Assembly (NCBI GenBank): GCA_000818945.1
Contig: KN805444.1
Coordinates: forward strand, 1 to 64,000
From: Schizochytrium sp. CCTCC M209059
Lineage: Eukaryota; Sar; Bigyra; Thraustochytrida; Thraustochytriidae
Length of the DNA stretch: 64,000 bases
Direction: 5' to 3'
Shown: positions 45,190-55,400 of the stretch, piece by piece
Layout: each line of letters begins with the position of its first letter
Numbering within the stretch: position 1 is the first letter of the stretch
Program-made: the position numbers and the translations under genes
Notes under the pieces: generated by a model
What the model saw: only the letters and a program-made list of their open reading frames with translations
What the model was told of the DNA's origin: nothing
Databases searched by the model: none

Positions 45190-45870
45190 TTAAACGCTTG
45201 ACCCAACTGCATCCTCGCTATCAGTTGCGGAAGCTAGCTCACGGATTGTAGCGTCGAACGCAGCAAGCCAAGACTCTGCAGATGCCTCATCCTCGCAGCG
45301 AATCACAAGGGGACGCGATGCGCCACGCATATTACGCACCTCCACACAGTGCTTTCGCGCGGCAACAGGAAATGCAACCGTCTCGGTAGTAATATAGAAG
45401 CTCTTCCGCGGATCGAGGTCCGCACGATCACGAAAGTACTGTAGTTTGGTGCCCTTGAGAGCGAAAAACCGTCTATTCCAATGCGACCAACTCGTGGAGG
45501 CACGCTTGTCAACGTATCCGCTGTGCGTTCGTGGCTTGCTCGAGCGAGGGCTCGAAAGTTCGCCGTTGGCGCGCTCGCCAATTTCCATGCGAAGACCAGA
45601 TGCTGGGCTTCCGGAAGATCTCGAATCGAGCAGGTCCTTACGCATGGCTTGCGCCGCCGGCGTCCAGCTTGCGTTTGTCGCACCCATTGCTGCTTCCTCG
45701 GAATCAGCGGCGTCACAAGCCATGCTCGAGTCTTCCGAAGCACTTTGCGCTGCGCAGAAGCGTGCCACCTGGTCTGGTGTCCAGTCCTGAACCTTTGCAC
45801 CCTCCTCATTGAGCTCTCTTAGCAGCTCCTGCGCGACCTTGTGCAGTACACCTTCTCCGTCGTTGCCCAT
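45190..45870 (-). CDS. PH-domain protein, small
   Basis: A 226-residue protein. The N-terminal ~120 residues are acidic and Ser/Ala-rich with a predicted helix (LHKVAQELLRELNEEGAKVQ). Residues ~120-215 form a pleckstrin-homology domain: HSGYVDKRASTSWSHWNRRFFALKGTKLQYFRD supplies strands 1-3, and SAESWLAAFDATIRELAS is the closing C-terminal helix with its conserved Trp. PH domains bind phosphoinositides or proteins; there is no catalytic domain, so it is probably an adaptor. Start: ATG at 45870 with A at -3. The short in-frame extension upstream begins only with GTG. The gene is divergent from the AK9-like gene. Confidence 0.85.
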   Translation of the reverse strand: MGNDGEGVLHKVAQELLRELNEEGAKVQDWTPDQVARFCAAQSASEDSSMACDAADSEEAAMGATNASWTPAAQAMRKDLLDSRSSGSPASGLRMEIGERANGELSSPRSSKPRTHSGYVDKRASTSWSHWNRRFFALKGTKLQYFRDRADLDPRKSFYITTETVAFPVAARKHCVEVRNMRGASRPLVIRCEDEASAESWLAAFDATIRELASATDSEDAVGSSV

Positions 45871-46706
45871 AGTGCCCGTCTGCACGCTCGTCCGCCCGCA
45901 CCTCTCCGCTCAGCTCAGCTCTGCCTGCTCTACTCCACTCCCATTCACTCCACTCCACTCCGCTCAGCTCCGCTCGGCTCCGCTCGGCTTTTCTCCTCTC
46001 TGCTCTGTTTTGCTTTACTTTGTTTTTTTTCGCTTGGTTGACTTGGCTTCCCTCCCTCACCTGCCCCATCATAATTGATTATTGATTATTGTGGTACACA
46101 CCTTTAGTAGTAAAACGGTGTGTACTCGGCACGCAGAACGGCCCAGCGATTCCGCGCCGCGTCGCGCAGCGCTCTCAGACTCATCCCTCCAGCGCAAGGT
46201 CTTTGCTTTCCGCGCCCTAGCGAATGGGACACCTTGGCCGCCGCCATCATTGTAGAACAAGGGAGGGGCGAGGGGGGCTAGTCAGCCTGAATGGACACCG
46301 CGAGCGTCCATTTCCAACGGCGCGGATCAGCGTCTGGCGCCAAACGATGGCTCGCGCCCGCGGTCCTTCCTTGGCGGCAAATGGATAGTCAGATAGATAC
46401 GTGAGCGCGAATGCACGATCAAGGCAAAGGAGCCGTGGCAGAGCGCAGAGCGTAGAGAGAAATAAAGAAAGGTAGCGACGTCGAGAAAAAAAGTCACCAA
46501 GCAGACGTCAAACCAGAGCCATCTGGCACATCGGCGACAAACGATTGAACGATCGAACTGACGGACGGACGGACGGACGGGCACACGGACGGGCACACGG
46601 ACGCGCGCGAGCGAGCGAGCGAGCGAGTCGCACGTGCGACTGCAGCAGCAGCTTCGAGCTGCGTTTGAGCCGCGGCGCCTGAGCGAGAAAATCAGTCGCT
46701 GCCATC
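45871..46706. other. Divergent promoter region between PH-domain gene and AK9-like gene
   Basis: It contains CTCCACTCCGCTCAGCTC-type pyrimidine-rich repeats (about 45905-46000), a 9-bp hairpin (46094-46125), (ACGG)n (about 46560-46582) and (GCGA)n (about 46606-46628). No coding region. Confidence 0.6.
46094..46125. repeat. Perfect 9-bp inverted repeat GTACACACC...GGTGTGTAC
   Basis: Arms at 46094-46102 and 46117-46125 with a 14-nt loop, midway in the divergent promoter region. It could be a protein-binding dyad or an RNA hairpin. Confidence 0.65.
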
Positions 46707-49700
46707 ATGGCCGACGGCAGCCTCGAGGAATTGCGTCGACAAGTGGCGCAAGATAAGGGCGTAAGAAGGGCGGCCATCGGACTCTGGGCCCTCCTCGGAA
46801 AGTATGACGCCGGTCTTGCTGATCGAGGCGAGGTCGAAAAGCTAGCAAGTCGCGTAGCCAAGACGCTGCTCGCTGGCTGCTCCGATGAACACGCCCTCGC
46901 GACGGCGCGCCAGGCTTTCCTGGCCACGCCCACCATGGATATTTCGCAGTTCCTTGCATGGATTCTCGGAATTGCTCACCTGTACTGCGAATCAGCAAAC
47001 CCCCTCGAATATGAAGCCTTCCTCGTGGGCCTCAAGTTGCGCATTACGTCAGTGTACCTCGACGATGCGTCATTCCCAGACAAGGTGGCTCTTTCTGCAA
47101 AGGTGTGTAAAGTCCCGTACGATGGCGACATGGAGGCCTTCTGGCGCATGCAAGTCGCTGCCGGCTTCGACAACACATGGAAACCTGAAAGACTTCCGTC
47201 ATCCAAGTCGTCTTCCAAAGGCGCGCAGCTTGTTGTCCTCGTTCCCGTATCGGACACAGACGCCAAACGAATCGACAAAGCAGTGGCGCAGCAGGACAGC
47301 GGCCTCAAAGTATGCCTGCAAAAGCTCACGGACCTTGGCGAAGTCGTGCCCATGCCCTTCCATGCGGGCATTCGGGATCCGGACGAGCCCCATTTGCTGT
47401 GGTCCCCTCAAAATGCAGCTCAGACAGACAATACAGTCTTTACAGACGCGCTCCTGATGCGATACACGAGCACTTTCGGGCAAAGCACGCCCAAGGCGAA
47501 GCTCGCCCTCCAAGATGCACGCCGTGCAGAAAGCGAAATGCAAGACACAAAGGAGGAAGAGCACAAGGAGGAGAGAAACGTGATGCCACGCAGTCACGCC
47601 AAAATACCAGCGGGGGGTCTCGGCGCAGTTCCTCCCCACATCGTCGTTGTGGGCCCACCGCGTTCGGGAAAAACTTCCGTAGCCAAATGTATTGCTGAGC
47701 GTGCTGGTCTTCCGTACATCAAGTCTGCTGACGCTTGCTCCTTTACGTTGCGCGATGCAATCGCAGCTTGTGGGGGCTATGCCGTGGATGCAGACGGAAG
47801 CATCGAGGCCACGCACGAGACGGACGAGGAGACGCGCAAGGCTATTTTCCCCTCTGTAGTCATTCACCTCAAGATGAGTAAAGAAAATGCGCGGAAGCGT
47901 CTTGCCAGTCTCCGCGTGCATCCAGACTCAGGAAAGATTTACACTGGCGCACAAGTTGCGGAAATGCGAGCCGCCGAGGAGAGAGAAGCCGAAGCTAAGG
48001 CACGGAAGGCTGCCGCAGCGGCAGCAAGAGAAGCCCAGGGCGAAGATGGAGAGGACGCCGAGGAGCAAGATGAGTCCGAAGCTGGCGACGAGGGATCCGC
48101 CAGCGAAGACGACCCAGAAAACAGGGTCGTCGTCCCGCGGCTCGAGGATCTCAAGCCAAGGCATACATCGGAAGAAATCGACGAGATGTTGAGCACGTAC
48201 AACCACACAGTCGCAGAGGTCCAAAAGGAGGCAGTGCGCATCATCGAGGTGGACGCGACTTTGCCATTCCATCGCATGGTCGAGTCGGCCTTTAATCGAC
48301 TTTCCGACGCCAATGGAGGTCTGGCCGAGGACGCTCTCACGAAGGCCTACAATGTTCCAAGGCCATTGCTATACACGCCGCCAGAACCAGTCGATGGCGC
48401 TACCGACGATGCAGCGGAAGATGGTGATGAAACGCACGAGGAGCCCGAAGAACCTCCGCTGGAAAGTCCAGACGAGGAACGAGAGCTGCGACACCAGCTC
48501 TTGTATAATGTTTCTGTCGAATACGCGGACAAGTCCTCCTTGCAATCCATGGACGATGCAGCCGAAGCGAGCGAAGAGGAAGTTCCGATGCAGTACTCTC
48601 CACCCCAAGCAAGTTTTCGGCATTTGTCTCTCTGGGGATTGACATGCCCTGTCACCTGCGAGGAAGGTCGTGCTCGCTATTCCATTCTCTGGCGCGGATT
48701 CGTGTACTTTTGTGCATCAAAAGAAGCCATGCATTCATTCATGAAAGACCCCAAGGCTTATGCTTTTGGCAACCCGCAGCGTGCAGGTCGTATTTTGGTC
48801 GTTGCAGGCGAGAGTATCTTGGCTGACCAGGCCACAGCTGCACTGGTACAGACGTATGGCTGGGAGAATATGACGTCCACAGCCGGAGCCTGGTACGTGG
48901 AGCCCGAAACTACCGGGGAAGAAGAGAAAGCTCCAGACGACAGCATCAACGCAGAGGGCGAGGATATTTCCGAGCAAGAAGCGCCGCCACCTCGCGAGCA
49001 TCCTCTTGCGACGTCCCTGTCAGGAAATCGCTGGGCACTTGCAGTTTGTGCTGAAACTGTTTCACCTGAGCGTGCTTTAGAAGTTCTCGAAAGCGCGAAT
49101 CGCCTGCCGAGACTTGTGGTATTTGTCAAGAAGCCACCACAGATCAAGGAGCCGTCTTTGTCTGAAGACAGCGAGGCACAAGACGCGGAATCAGCTGCAC
49201 AAGATGCTGAGCCTCCTCAGGAGAACCCTCTAGAGGAAGTCGACCCCGCGCAACAGACCTGGGCTGACCTTTGCGCTGCGCGAGGGCTTCCATTTCTTTC
49301 CACGGTCTCCGGGCAGTCATCGTCATCTTGCTCGGACCAAAATCATGTTCAAGATCAAGATCAAGATCAAGATCAAGATCAAGATCAAGATCAAGTTCAA
49401 GTTCAAGACCAAGCAGCCAAAGAAACAACCAGCGAGGAAAAGACGAGCGAAAAGCTCTCGCTTGCAGATTTTACAGATCCGCTCGAAATGATTCCACGAG
49501 CGCTCGAGGAAGAATTTGCGAGCAAAGCTATCGAAGACGGCAGCTTTGCAAAGCTTTTAGGATGGAGTGGATCTTTCTGTCCCGTGACCTTGATCGAAAG
49601 TGAAAGACTCGTGCCGGGACAAGCCGAGCTCGTCGCGTACCATGAGCGCGCGTTCTTTAAGTTCGCTTCGAATGCAGCAATGCAAGCGTTTCGGAGCGAG

Positions 49701-52115
49701 CCCGCCCGGTTCGCACGCCCTGATATTCTGATGCGTCCAAACCCAGTGGTAGTTTTGCTGGGCGCGGCAGGAACGGGCAAAACGGCAAGCGCCGACTTTC
49801 TTGCGACATCATTTGGGCTGCGCAAAGTGTCTCGAAGGGATCTCGAAATCCACGTGGCCACCCGTCGACTCGCGCGGCAGACGCTAGCAGAGGGAGTGCA
49901 ATCGGTGACGATCTCATTGGAGAGCGCTGCGCAGACTACTTCTGGTGAAGCCACTTCAGAAGAGGTCGGAGAGAACGATGACGCTGCAAGTGCTGATGAG
50001 AACGCGCAAATCGAAGAGGCTGACCAGGAACCTGCAGACGAGGCCAATGAGGATGTTCAAGACGAGGAAGCAATCGCCGAGGCGCGTCGCGAGGCTGAAC
50101 GTGCTGCCGACGAGGAGGTGCGCTATGCGTATCTTGCAGAGACAATTCGCGCAGGGGGCTGCGTTCTTGACGACGTTCTCGACGAAATGACTCAGGTCGA
50201 ACGACTCGCAAGTGAATTGCTCGTACCCACAGTTGTCCTTCGTCTCGTGGCGGACCAGGAGGTGGCCGTAGAGAGGACGATGACGGCTACCTTTCGCTGG
50301 ACTCCGCCAGTACCCAAAGCGCAGCAAGACCCGGAGGCACCCGCAGACGGCGCAGAAGGTGACGAAGCCGAAGAGGAAGAGCAGAACCCAGAAGAGCTTC
50401 GGGAAGCAGCCCGCGCCGCCTGGGAAGAAAACGTCCGTGCGCAATTTGCGCAACGAGAGGAAGTAACTGCAGCCATGCTCCAATTTTTGAGCGCAGCGGG
50501 TGTCACGTGTCACGATAATATCGACATGTCTGGCAAGGCGGGTCTGCAGCCTTCTCTGCGACGACTTCGTGCTGCAGTAAAAATGCACACGCGCTCGAGT
50601 CCTCGCGCTCTCGACGCCCACCAGACGTGTCTTGTGTCGCATGGAATGGCCAACAAGCTTCGAGAAGAAGGTCTTGTGACCGGGGCCCCGCTCGGAAGTC
50701 GCTGTCCGACTGAACTCGTCGACTACGGACAACTTTTCAAGTGCCATAATCAGTCTGTCGAAGACGCAGCAGCTGGCGTTGTCGTGTACAACGGGCAACT
50801 CTTCGCGCCAGGATCTGTACGAAATGCTAAGCGCCTTCTTGACAATCCCGGACCCTTTGCGGAGCGAAGTAAGTCCTTGGTCTCTGTGCCACCAAGGCAA
50901 CTCTTCCGCTGCAGCGTTGTGGGCGGCGCCGAGGGCAGATCAACTGCGGTCGCACAAAGTTTAAGCAAAGCATTGGGCGCCGTGTACGTATCGGTGGAGA
51001 CTGCTCTCAAGTACGTGCAAGCTCGCGCCATCGATGAGGACTCTGGCGAATTATGGGTTCTTGGAGCACTCTTGCAGAACGGCGAGCCAAGTGCCGAAGT
51101 AGTGATGCAGTGCGTGGTGGCGCAGTGCAAAGCCGAGGATGCGTCGCTGCGAGGCTTTGTCTTAGACCAGTTCCCTCGCACGGTGCATGACGCTGCGCAA
51201 TTGGAGAGCGAAGGACTTCTTCCCGATGCGTTGGTGCACTGCGGCGCACTCCATGGTCCATGCCTCGGTGACCTCGTTGACCTCGAAAACTGGTTTGCAG
51301 GATGGGCATCCGTATCGCAGGTTCACGTAGATGCAGACACTTCAATTTGGCGCGCAGTTGACAAGACCTGCGCTGCGCTTGTTCAAGAGAAGAGCCCTTC
51401 CTCGTGCGCCGCATCCAGCACCGTACGAGAGGACGAAGAAATTGATGCGCAGATCGTGGATCTTCTTGGTACGCTTGGAAGTTGCGATCTTCTCGAGAAC
51501 TCGCCTGCTCTCGGGTACTGCCTCGTGAATTTTGCAAGTGGGTCGCAAGAGTCGCTGCAAAAAGGTAGTCCGAGCACTCTCGCGCGTCACAACGGCCAAT
51601 TGTATGCCTTTAAAGGCCCTGAGGAGGCGGCTCGATTTGTGCAGGATCCCAGTGCATTTGTGACGCATGTGGATGACCTCTGCCGGGCGGTCAAGGCCTT
51701 GCCACTCAGCCCAGCCGCAATGCTTGCACAAGGAGATCGAATTGGCTACCTGGAGCACACGCTTGCCCCTCTGTTGCGAGAGGGTCTTGAGCAATGTGGT
51801 ATCCAGCGGCTCAAGCATCCGTCGCTCAGCATTGAAGAGTCGTGCGCCAAATTTTTGGCGCTCTTTTTGCGAGCGCGGAATGAGAAGGTGAGCCGCACCG
51901 CGCGAGTTCGGCGTGAAGAGATGCTCGATCAATTTTTGAGCGAGTGCCAGCTCTTCGAGCAAATTGCAGAGCAGGCCGTCGGAGGTTCGGGTCTGCGTGC
52001 TGTGCGAAGCTGCCGTAACGACCTTGCGGCGCGCGCGGCGCTCGTCGACCGGTTTGAGGACCTTTTGCAGCAGCCACCAAGCATCTTGGTGGCGCGATTC
52101 ACTCCATCACAATAA
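46707..52115 (+). CDS. AK9: AK9-like multidomain adenylate/nucleoside-phosphate kinase
   Basis: An 1802-residue protein resembling adenylate kinase 9. A first kinase core begins near residue 314 (VVGPPRSGKTSVAKCIAERA) and a second near 1014 (VVLLGAAGTGKTASADFLATS). A third core near 1398 is degenerate (VVGGAEGRSTAVAQSLSKA, lacking the P-loop GKT) but keeps GFVLDQFPRTVHDAAQLE. Between them lie YHS-like Cys-Pro modules, as in AK9: LTCPVTCEEGRARYS (about 638), FCPVTLIESERLVPG (about 950), RCPTELVDYGQLFKC (about 1330) and a worn copy near 1600. Glu-rich linkers and an Asp-Gln repeat (about 882-900) separate the modules. AK9 supports nucleotide supply in cilia, so a flagellar role is likely. The N-terminal ~300 residues are unassigned. 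Start: ATG at 46707, A at -3. Confidence 0.82.
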   Translation: MADGSLEELRRQVAQDKGVRRAAIGLWALLGKYDAGLADRGEVEKLASRVAKTLLAGCSDEHALATARQAFLATPTMDISQFLAWILGIAHLYCESANPLEYEAFLVGLKLRITSVYLDDASFPDKVALSAKVCKVPYDGDMEAFWRMQVAAGFDNTWKPERLPSSKSSSKGAQLVVLVPVSDTDAKRIDKAVAQQDSGLKVCLQKLTDLGEVVPMPFHAGIRDPDEPHLLWSPQNAAQTDNTVFTDALLMRYTSTFGQSTPKAKLALQDARRAESEMQDTKEEEHKEERNVMPRSHAKIPAGGLGAVPPHIVVVGPPRSGKTSVAKCIAERAGLPYIKSADACSFTLRDAIAACGGYAVDADGSIEATHETDEETRKAIFPSVVIHLKMSKENARKRLASLRVHPDSGKIYTGAQVAEMRAAEEREAEAKARKAAAAAAREAQGEDGEDAEEQDESEAGDEGSASEDDPENRVVVPRLEDLKPRHTSEEIDEMLSTYNHTVAEVQKEAVRIIEVDATLPFHRMVESAFNRLSDANGGLAEDALTKAYNVPRPLLYTPPEPVDGATDDAAEDGDETHEEPEEPPLESPDEERELRHQLLYNVSVEYADKSSLQSMDDAAEASEEEVPMQYSPPQASFRHLSLWGLTCPVTCEEGRARYSILWRGFVYFCASKEAMHSFMKDPKAYAFGNPQRAGRILVVAGESILADQATAALVQTYGWENMTSTAGAWYVEPETTGEEEKAPDDSINAEGEDISEQEAPPPREHPLATSLSGNRWALAVCAETVSPERALEVLESANRLPRLVVFVKKPPQIKEPSLSEDSEAQDAESAAQDAEPPQENPLEEVDPAQQTWADLCAARGLPFLSTVSGQSSSSCSDQNHVQDQDQDQDQDQDQDQVQVQDQAAKETTSEEKTSEKLSLADFTDPLEMIPRALEEEFASKAIEDGSFAKLLGWSGSFCPVTLIESERLVPGQAELVAYHERAFFKFASNAAMQAFRSEPARFARPDILMRPNPVVVLLGAAGTGKTASADFLATSFGLRKVSRRDLEIHVATRRLARQTLAEGVQSVTISLESAAQTTSGEATSEEVGENDDAASADENAQIEEADQEPADEANEDVQDEEAIAEARREAERAADEEVRYAYLAETIRAGGCVLDDVLDEMTQVERLASELLVPTVVLRLVADQEVAVERTMTATFRWTPPVPKAQQDPEAPADGAEGDEAEEEEQNPEELREAARAAWEENVRAQFAQREEVTAAMLQFLSAAGVTCHDNIDMSGKAGLQPSLRRLRAAVKMHTRSSPRALDAHQTCLVSHGMANKLREEGLVTGAPLGSRCPTELVDYGQLFKCHNQSVEDAAAGVVVYNGQLFAPGSVRNAKRLLDNPGPFAERSKSLVSVPPRQLFRCSVVGGAEGRSTAVAQSLSKALGAVYVSVETALKYVQARAIDEDSGELWVLGALLQNGEPSAEVVMQCVVAQCKAEDASLRGFVLDQFPRTVHDAAQLESEGLLPDALVHCGALHGPCLGDLVDLENWFAGWASVSQVHVDADTSIWRAVDKTCAALVQEKSPSSCAASSTVREDEEIDAQIVDLLGTLGSCDLLENSPALGYCLVNFASGSQESLQKGSPSTLARHNGQLYAFKGPEEAARFVQDPSAFVTHVDDLCRAVKALPLSPAAMLAQGDRIGYLEHTLAPLLREGLEQCGIQRLKHPSLSIEESCAKFLALFLRARNEKVSRTARVRREEMLDQFLSECQLFEQIAEQAVGGSGLRAVRSCRNDLAARAALVDRFEDLLQQPPSILVARFTPSQ
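49349..49411 (+). repeat. (CAAGAT)n hexanucleotide repeat inside the AK9-like gene
   Basis: About ten near-identical hexamers encode alternating Asp-Gln in a linker. The unit length preserves frame. Confidence 0.9.
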
Positions 52116-52479
52116 TCAAAATTTTGCACATGGCCCTGGCCCATTACAATGAAATTAATTTTCTTCATGTGCTTGCTCGTTCGCTCGCTAGCTCGCTCGT
52201 ACGTACGTGCGAACGTGCGAAAGAGAGAGAGGGAGAGAGATAGAGAGAGAGAGAGAGAAAGAGAGAGAGCGATGCTATCGCCAAGATGTATGTCAGCACA
52301 CGGGATTAACCGAATAATAAAATCAGGTTGTTCAAATTCCTTGGGGGTCGATTACCATGGGTTGCAAACGTAAAGGTTCAAACAGAGCCGGGAAGAGCAC
52401 AACACCTCACAGAAAAGGCCAGAGGTTGCTTGCTTGCTTGCTAGCGAGAATTGCAAAAGACACAGAGAAAAAAAGACCT
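52116..52479. other. Convergent 3' intergenic region with GA microsatellite
   Basis: Between the stops of the AK9-like gene (+) and the Tudor/ankyrin gene (-). It contains TCGCTAGC/CGTACG repeats (52170-52210) and a GA-rich run (about 52220-52270). No gene. Confidence 0.65.
52220..52270. repeat. (GA)n microsatellite
   Basis: Imperfect GA dinucleotide run of about 50 bp. Confidence 0.9.
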
Positions 52480-55400
52480 TCACTTGTTCAAGAGATGCGG
52501 GAGAACAGCGCCCTGTTCGACGAGAACGAGTGCGACGTGAGTGTTTCCCTGATTAATTGCCAGATCAAGAGCCGAGGCACCGTCGCGGTCCGCATGATGT
52601 ACATCAGCGCCAGAAGCCACTAGAATTCGAATCGCCTCGTCATTGCCTGCAACGCTAGCCCACGCAAGTGGCGTCCTGCCGATTGCATCAAAGACATTAA
52701 CGTGTGCGCCATGCTTGATCAAAAGGGAAATCATCTCGTTGCGTCCAAAGTAGCTTGCGAGATGCAAAAGCGAGGGGCCTTCACGTGTGTCAAAGTTGAC
52801 ATTGGCGCCGGGCTGTTGTAAGAGACGCGCCAACAATTCCGTGTTGCCCAATCGTAGCGCAGTAATAAGCGCATTCGTTCGAGCATGTTTGGCGCCCGAA
52901 AGCGCATTGACATCAGCACCTGCCTTCAAGAGCGTGTCAACAAGAGGAAGGTTTCCTTGCTCGCAAGCCCAAACAAGAAGGCTATGCGCTGTCGACGCAT
53001 CGACAATAGTGTTGATGTCGAGCTTGCATTCTTCGATCATGAGTTTGGCAAGGTCAATTTTGTTTTGCGCCAGAGCGGCGACGATGGGCTTGCGAGGCCG
53101 CGATGTCGCGAGTGTCTTGTCGCCCTCCCGGGATGTAGACGTCGGAGATTTCTTGTCCTTTTCTTCGGCGGTCGACTCGGGAACCTCCATATTCGGGTCG
53201 GCACCGACGGCGAGAAGGCTTTTGACAAAGTCCAGATCCGGGTTGTCCGCATAGCAAAGGTCAAGAAGCATGAGCGTGGTCACGGCCTTCTTCTTGGCGG
53301 GGTCAGCGGCGTCGGTGGCGTCAGCGCCCCCGAGAACCTGCTCCAAGAGGGACAGCTTGCCCTTGAAGAGCTTGGCCACAAAACCTGGGTCCGAGGAGAA
53401 AACCTCAGACCCCAACTTGGCCCCACTCGTGATAAGAGCTTCCACCTCTTCCTCATAGCCAAGCTCGCACGCGAGAAGCAAGGGCGATCCGCGCTGGGGA
53501 TCTGCTTTGCACTCACGCACCAGCACCTTGATGAATCGACCATTGCGATGGCGCACACAGGTACGCAAGGGTGTCTCGCCGTTATGCATGACGTTGGGGT
53601 CCGCACCCGCCTGACAGAGCTGCATCATGGCAGCGCGCACCTGGAGTCGTAGCCGCTTTTCCGTGAGCGTGCAAAGGAAAATGAGCGCTGGGTCTTCGTC
53701 GCTGTAACGCTTTTCTGCATCGGGGTCGACCTCCTTGAGGCGGCGCATAAAGGTGAGAATGCGGTGCCCCTCAGAGAAAGAGCGCGTGACAATGAAGAAG
53801 AAGAGCAAGAGACGCACGGGCGACTTGAGTCCCCAGGTGGCTGCGTATTGCGCCCAGGTTTCGTTGAGCTTACAGTCCCAGTGCGCCGTGGACAGAGATC
53901 CGGACCTCTTGCGCTCCAAGTCCATGAGGCGAATGGCCATGCGGATATTGCCGCGCGCCATGGCCTGGAGAAGCGGCGTTCCCTCCACAACAGCGCTCAC
54001 ACGCGTGTCTGCGCGCGAAAGTTGCTGCGCGGACACGGAAGACTTCTTGTCAAGATGGAATCCAAAGGGCTTCGGGGCCGCCAAGGTCTCGAGCACCATT
54101 TGGTCGAGCTTGTCAAGCTTGCCCTCCGCGTTCAGCTTCAAGACATGATCCACACAGAAGCGGAAGAGCTCGTCGCGAATCTGTTCCGACTTGAAGGGTT
54201 CACTCATGCGCGCAGCTTTGTCAAGCACGCACCGTAGGAGCACCGGATTTTTCAAGTCGTCCACTGCGCACTTGAAAAGTTTTGCCACATCTTGCTCGTT
54301 GCACGGGATGTCGAACTCGTCTGCAAGAAGAACGCGAATCATGTCGGCTCGACCATGCGGCGCGGTGCGCGTGAGCACGACGTCGAAGATTCCGCGGTCC
54401 TCGACGAGTTTGATTTTCTGAAGCTCGGCTCCTGCGCGGAGAAGTTTCTCGACACTTGCAGCGTCTCCCTTAGCGAAACGGCGTTGCAAGAGTTGTGTTC
54501 CAGCACGTTCCTTGTATTCGGTGATAATACCGCACTCCACCTCGACTTCTCCGAGTTTGTTTTCCACGGCGGCGGGGACGATAAAGTACTCATTGTCATC
54601 AGGCTTGAAAGCGACAACTTGCCCTTTGATGGGTTCGGACGTGGGTTTTGACACTGGCACGTATTCGACTCGCCAGCCGACAGCATCGTGTCCTTTTCCT
54701 GGGGCCGCCTTGATTTTACTCAGGGCGATGCGCCTTTCCTCCTCTTCGTCAACTACCTTTTTGGTTTCCTCTTCTTTTTCTTTTTCTTTTTCGTCGGCCT
54801 TCTCGCTCTCCTTTTTCTTTTCATCTTCGGTGTCGTCCTTCATTTCAACGTCACCATCGTTGGCCTTGGCCTTGGCGGTTGCGACGGCGTCCTCTTTCTT
54901 TTCCGAGACCTTGGTGCTTTGTTTTCCTTCAGCGTTCGAGGAAGAGGAGGAGGAGGAGGAGGAAGACGACGACGAAGCTGGGGCTCCTGCATCGCTGTTT
55001 TTGCGGGCTTGCGGACCTTCCTTTTTGGATTCCTTGCGACGGTCCTCGGCCTCATCATCTTCGTCGTCTCCCTCTCCGTTGCCGTCCTCGGCCTCTTCCT
55101 CCTCCTCTTCCTCCTCGTCAACATATTCATCTTCTTCCTCTTCGTCATTCGCTTGGCCGTCCTCTTCTTCTTCGTCCTGTGACGCATCTTCTTCTGCCTC
55201 GTCTTCATTGAGATCATCACCAGAGAGCTCGTCTTCACCAGGTTTCAAAATATAGACCTCGGAAATTTTTTCCCACTCGGTGTCGCCATCGTCGTAGGAG
55301 ACCTGAATACGTTGACGTTTTTCCTGTACCTTGACGACGGTTCCCTTGAACCATTCCTTTTCGCCGTTCCAGTACACTTTGACGCGCTTGTCGAGGTACT

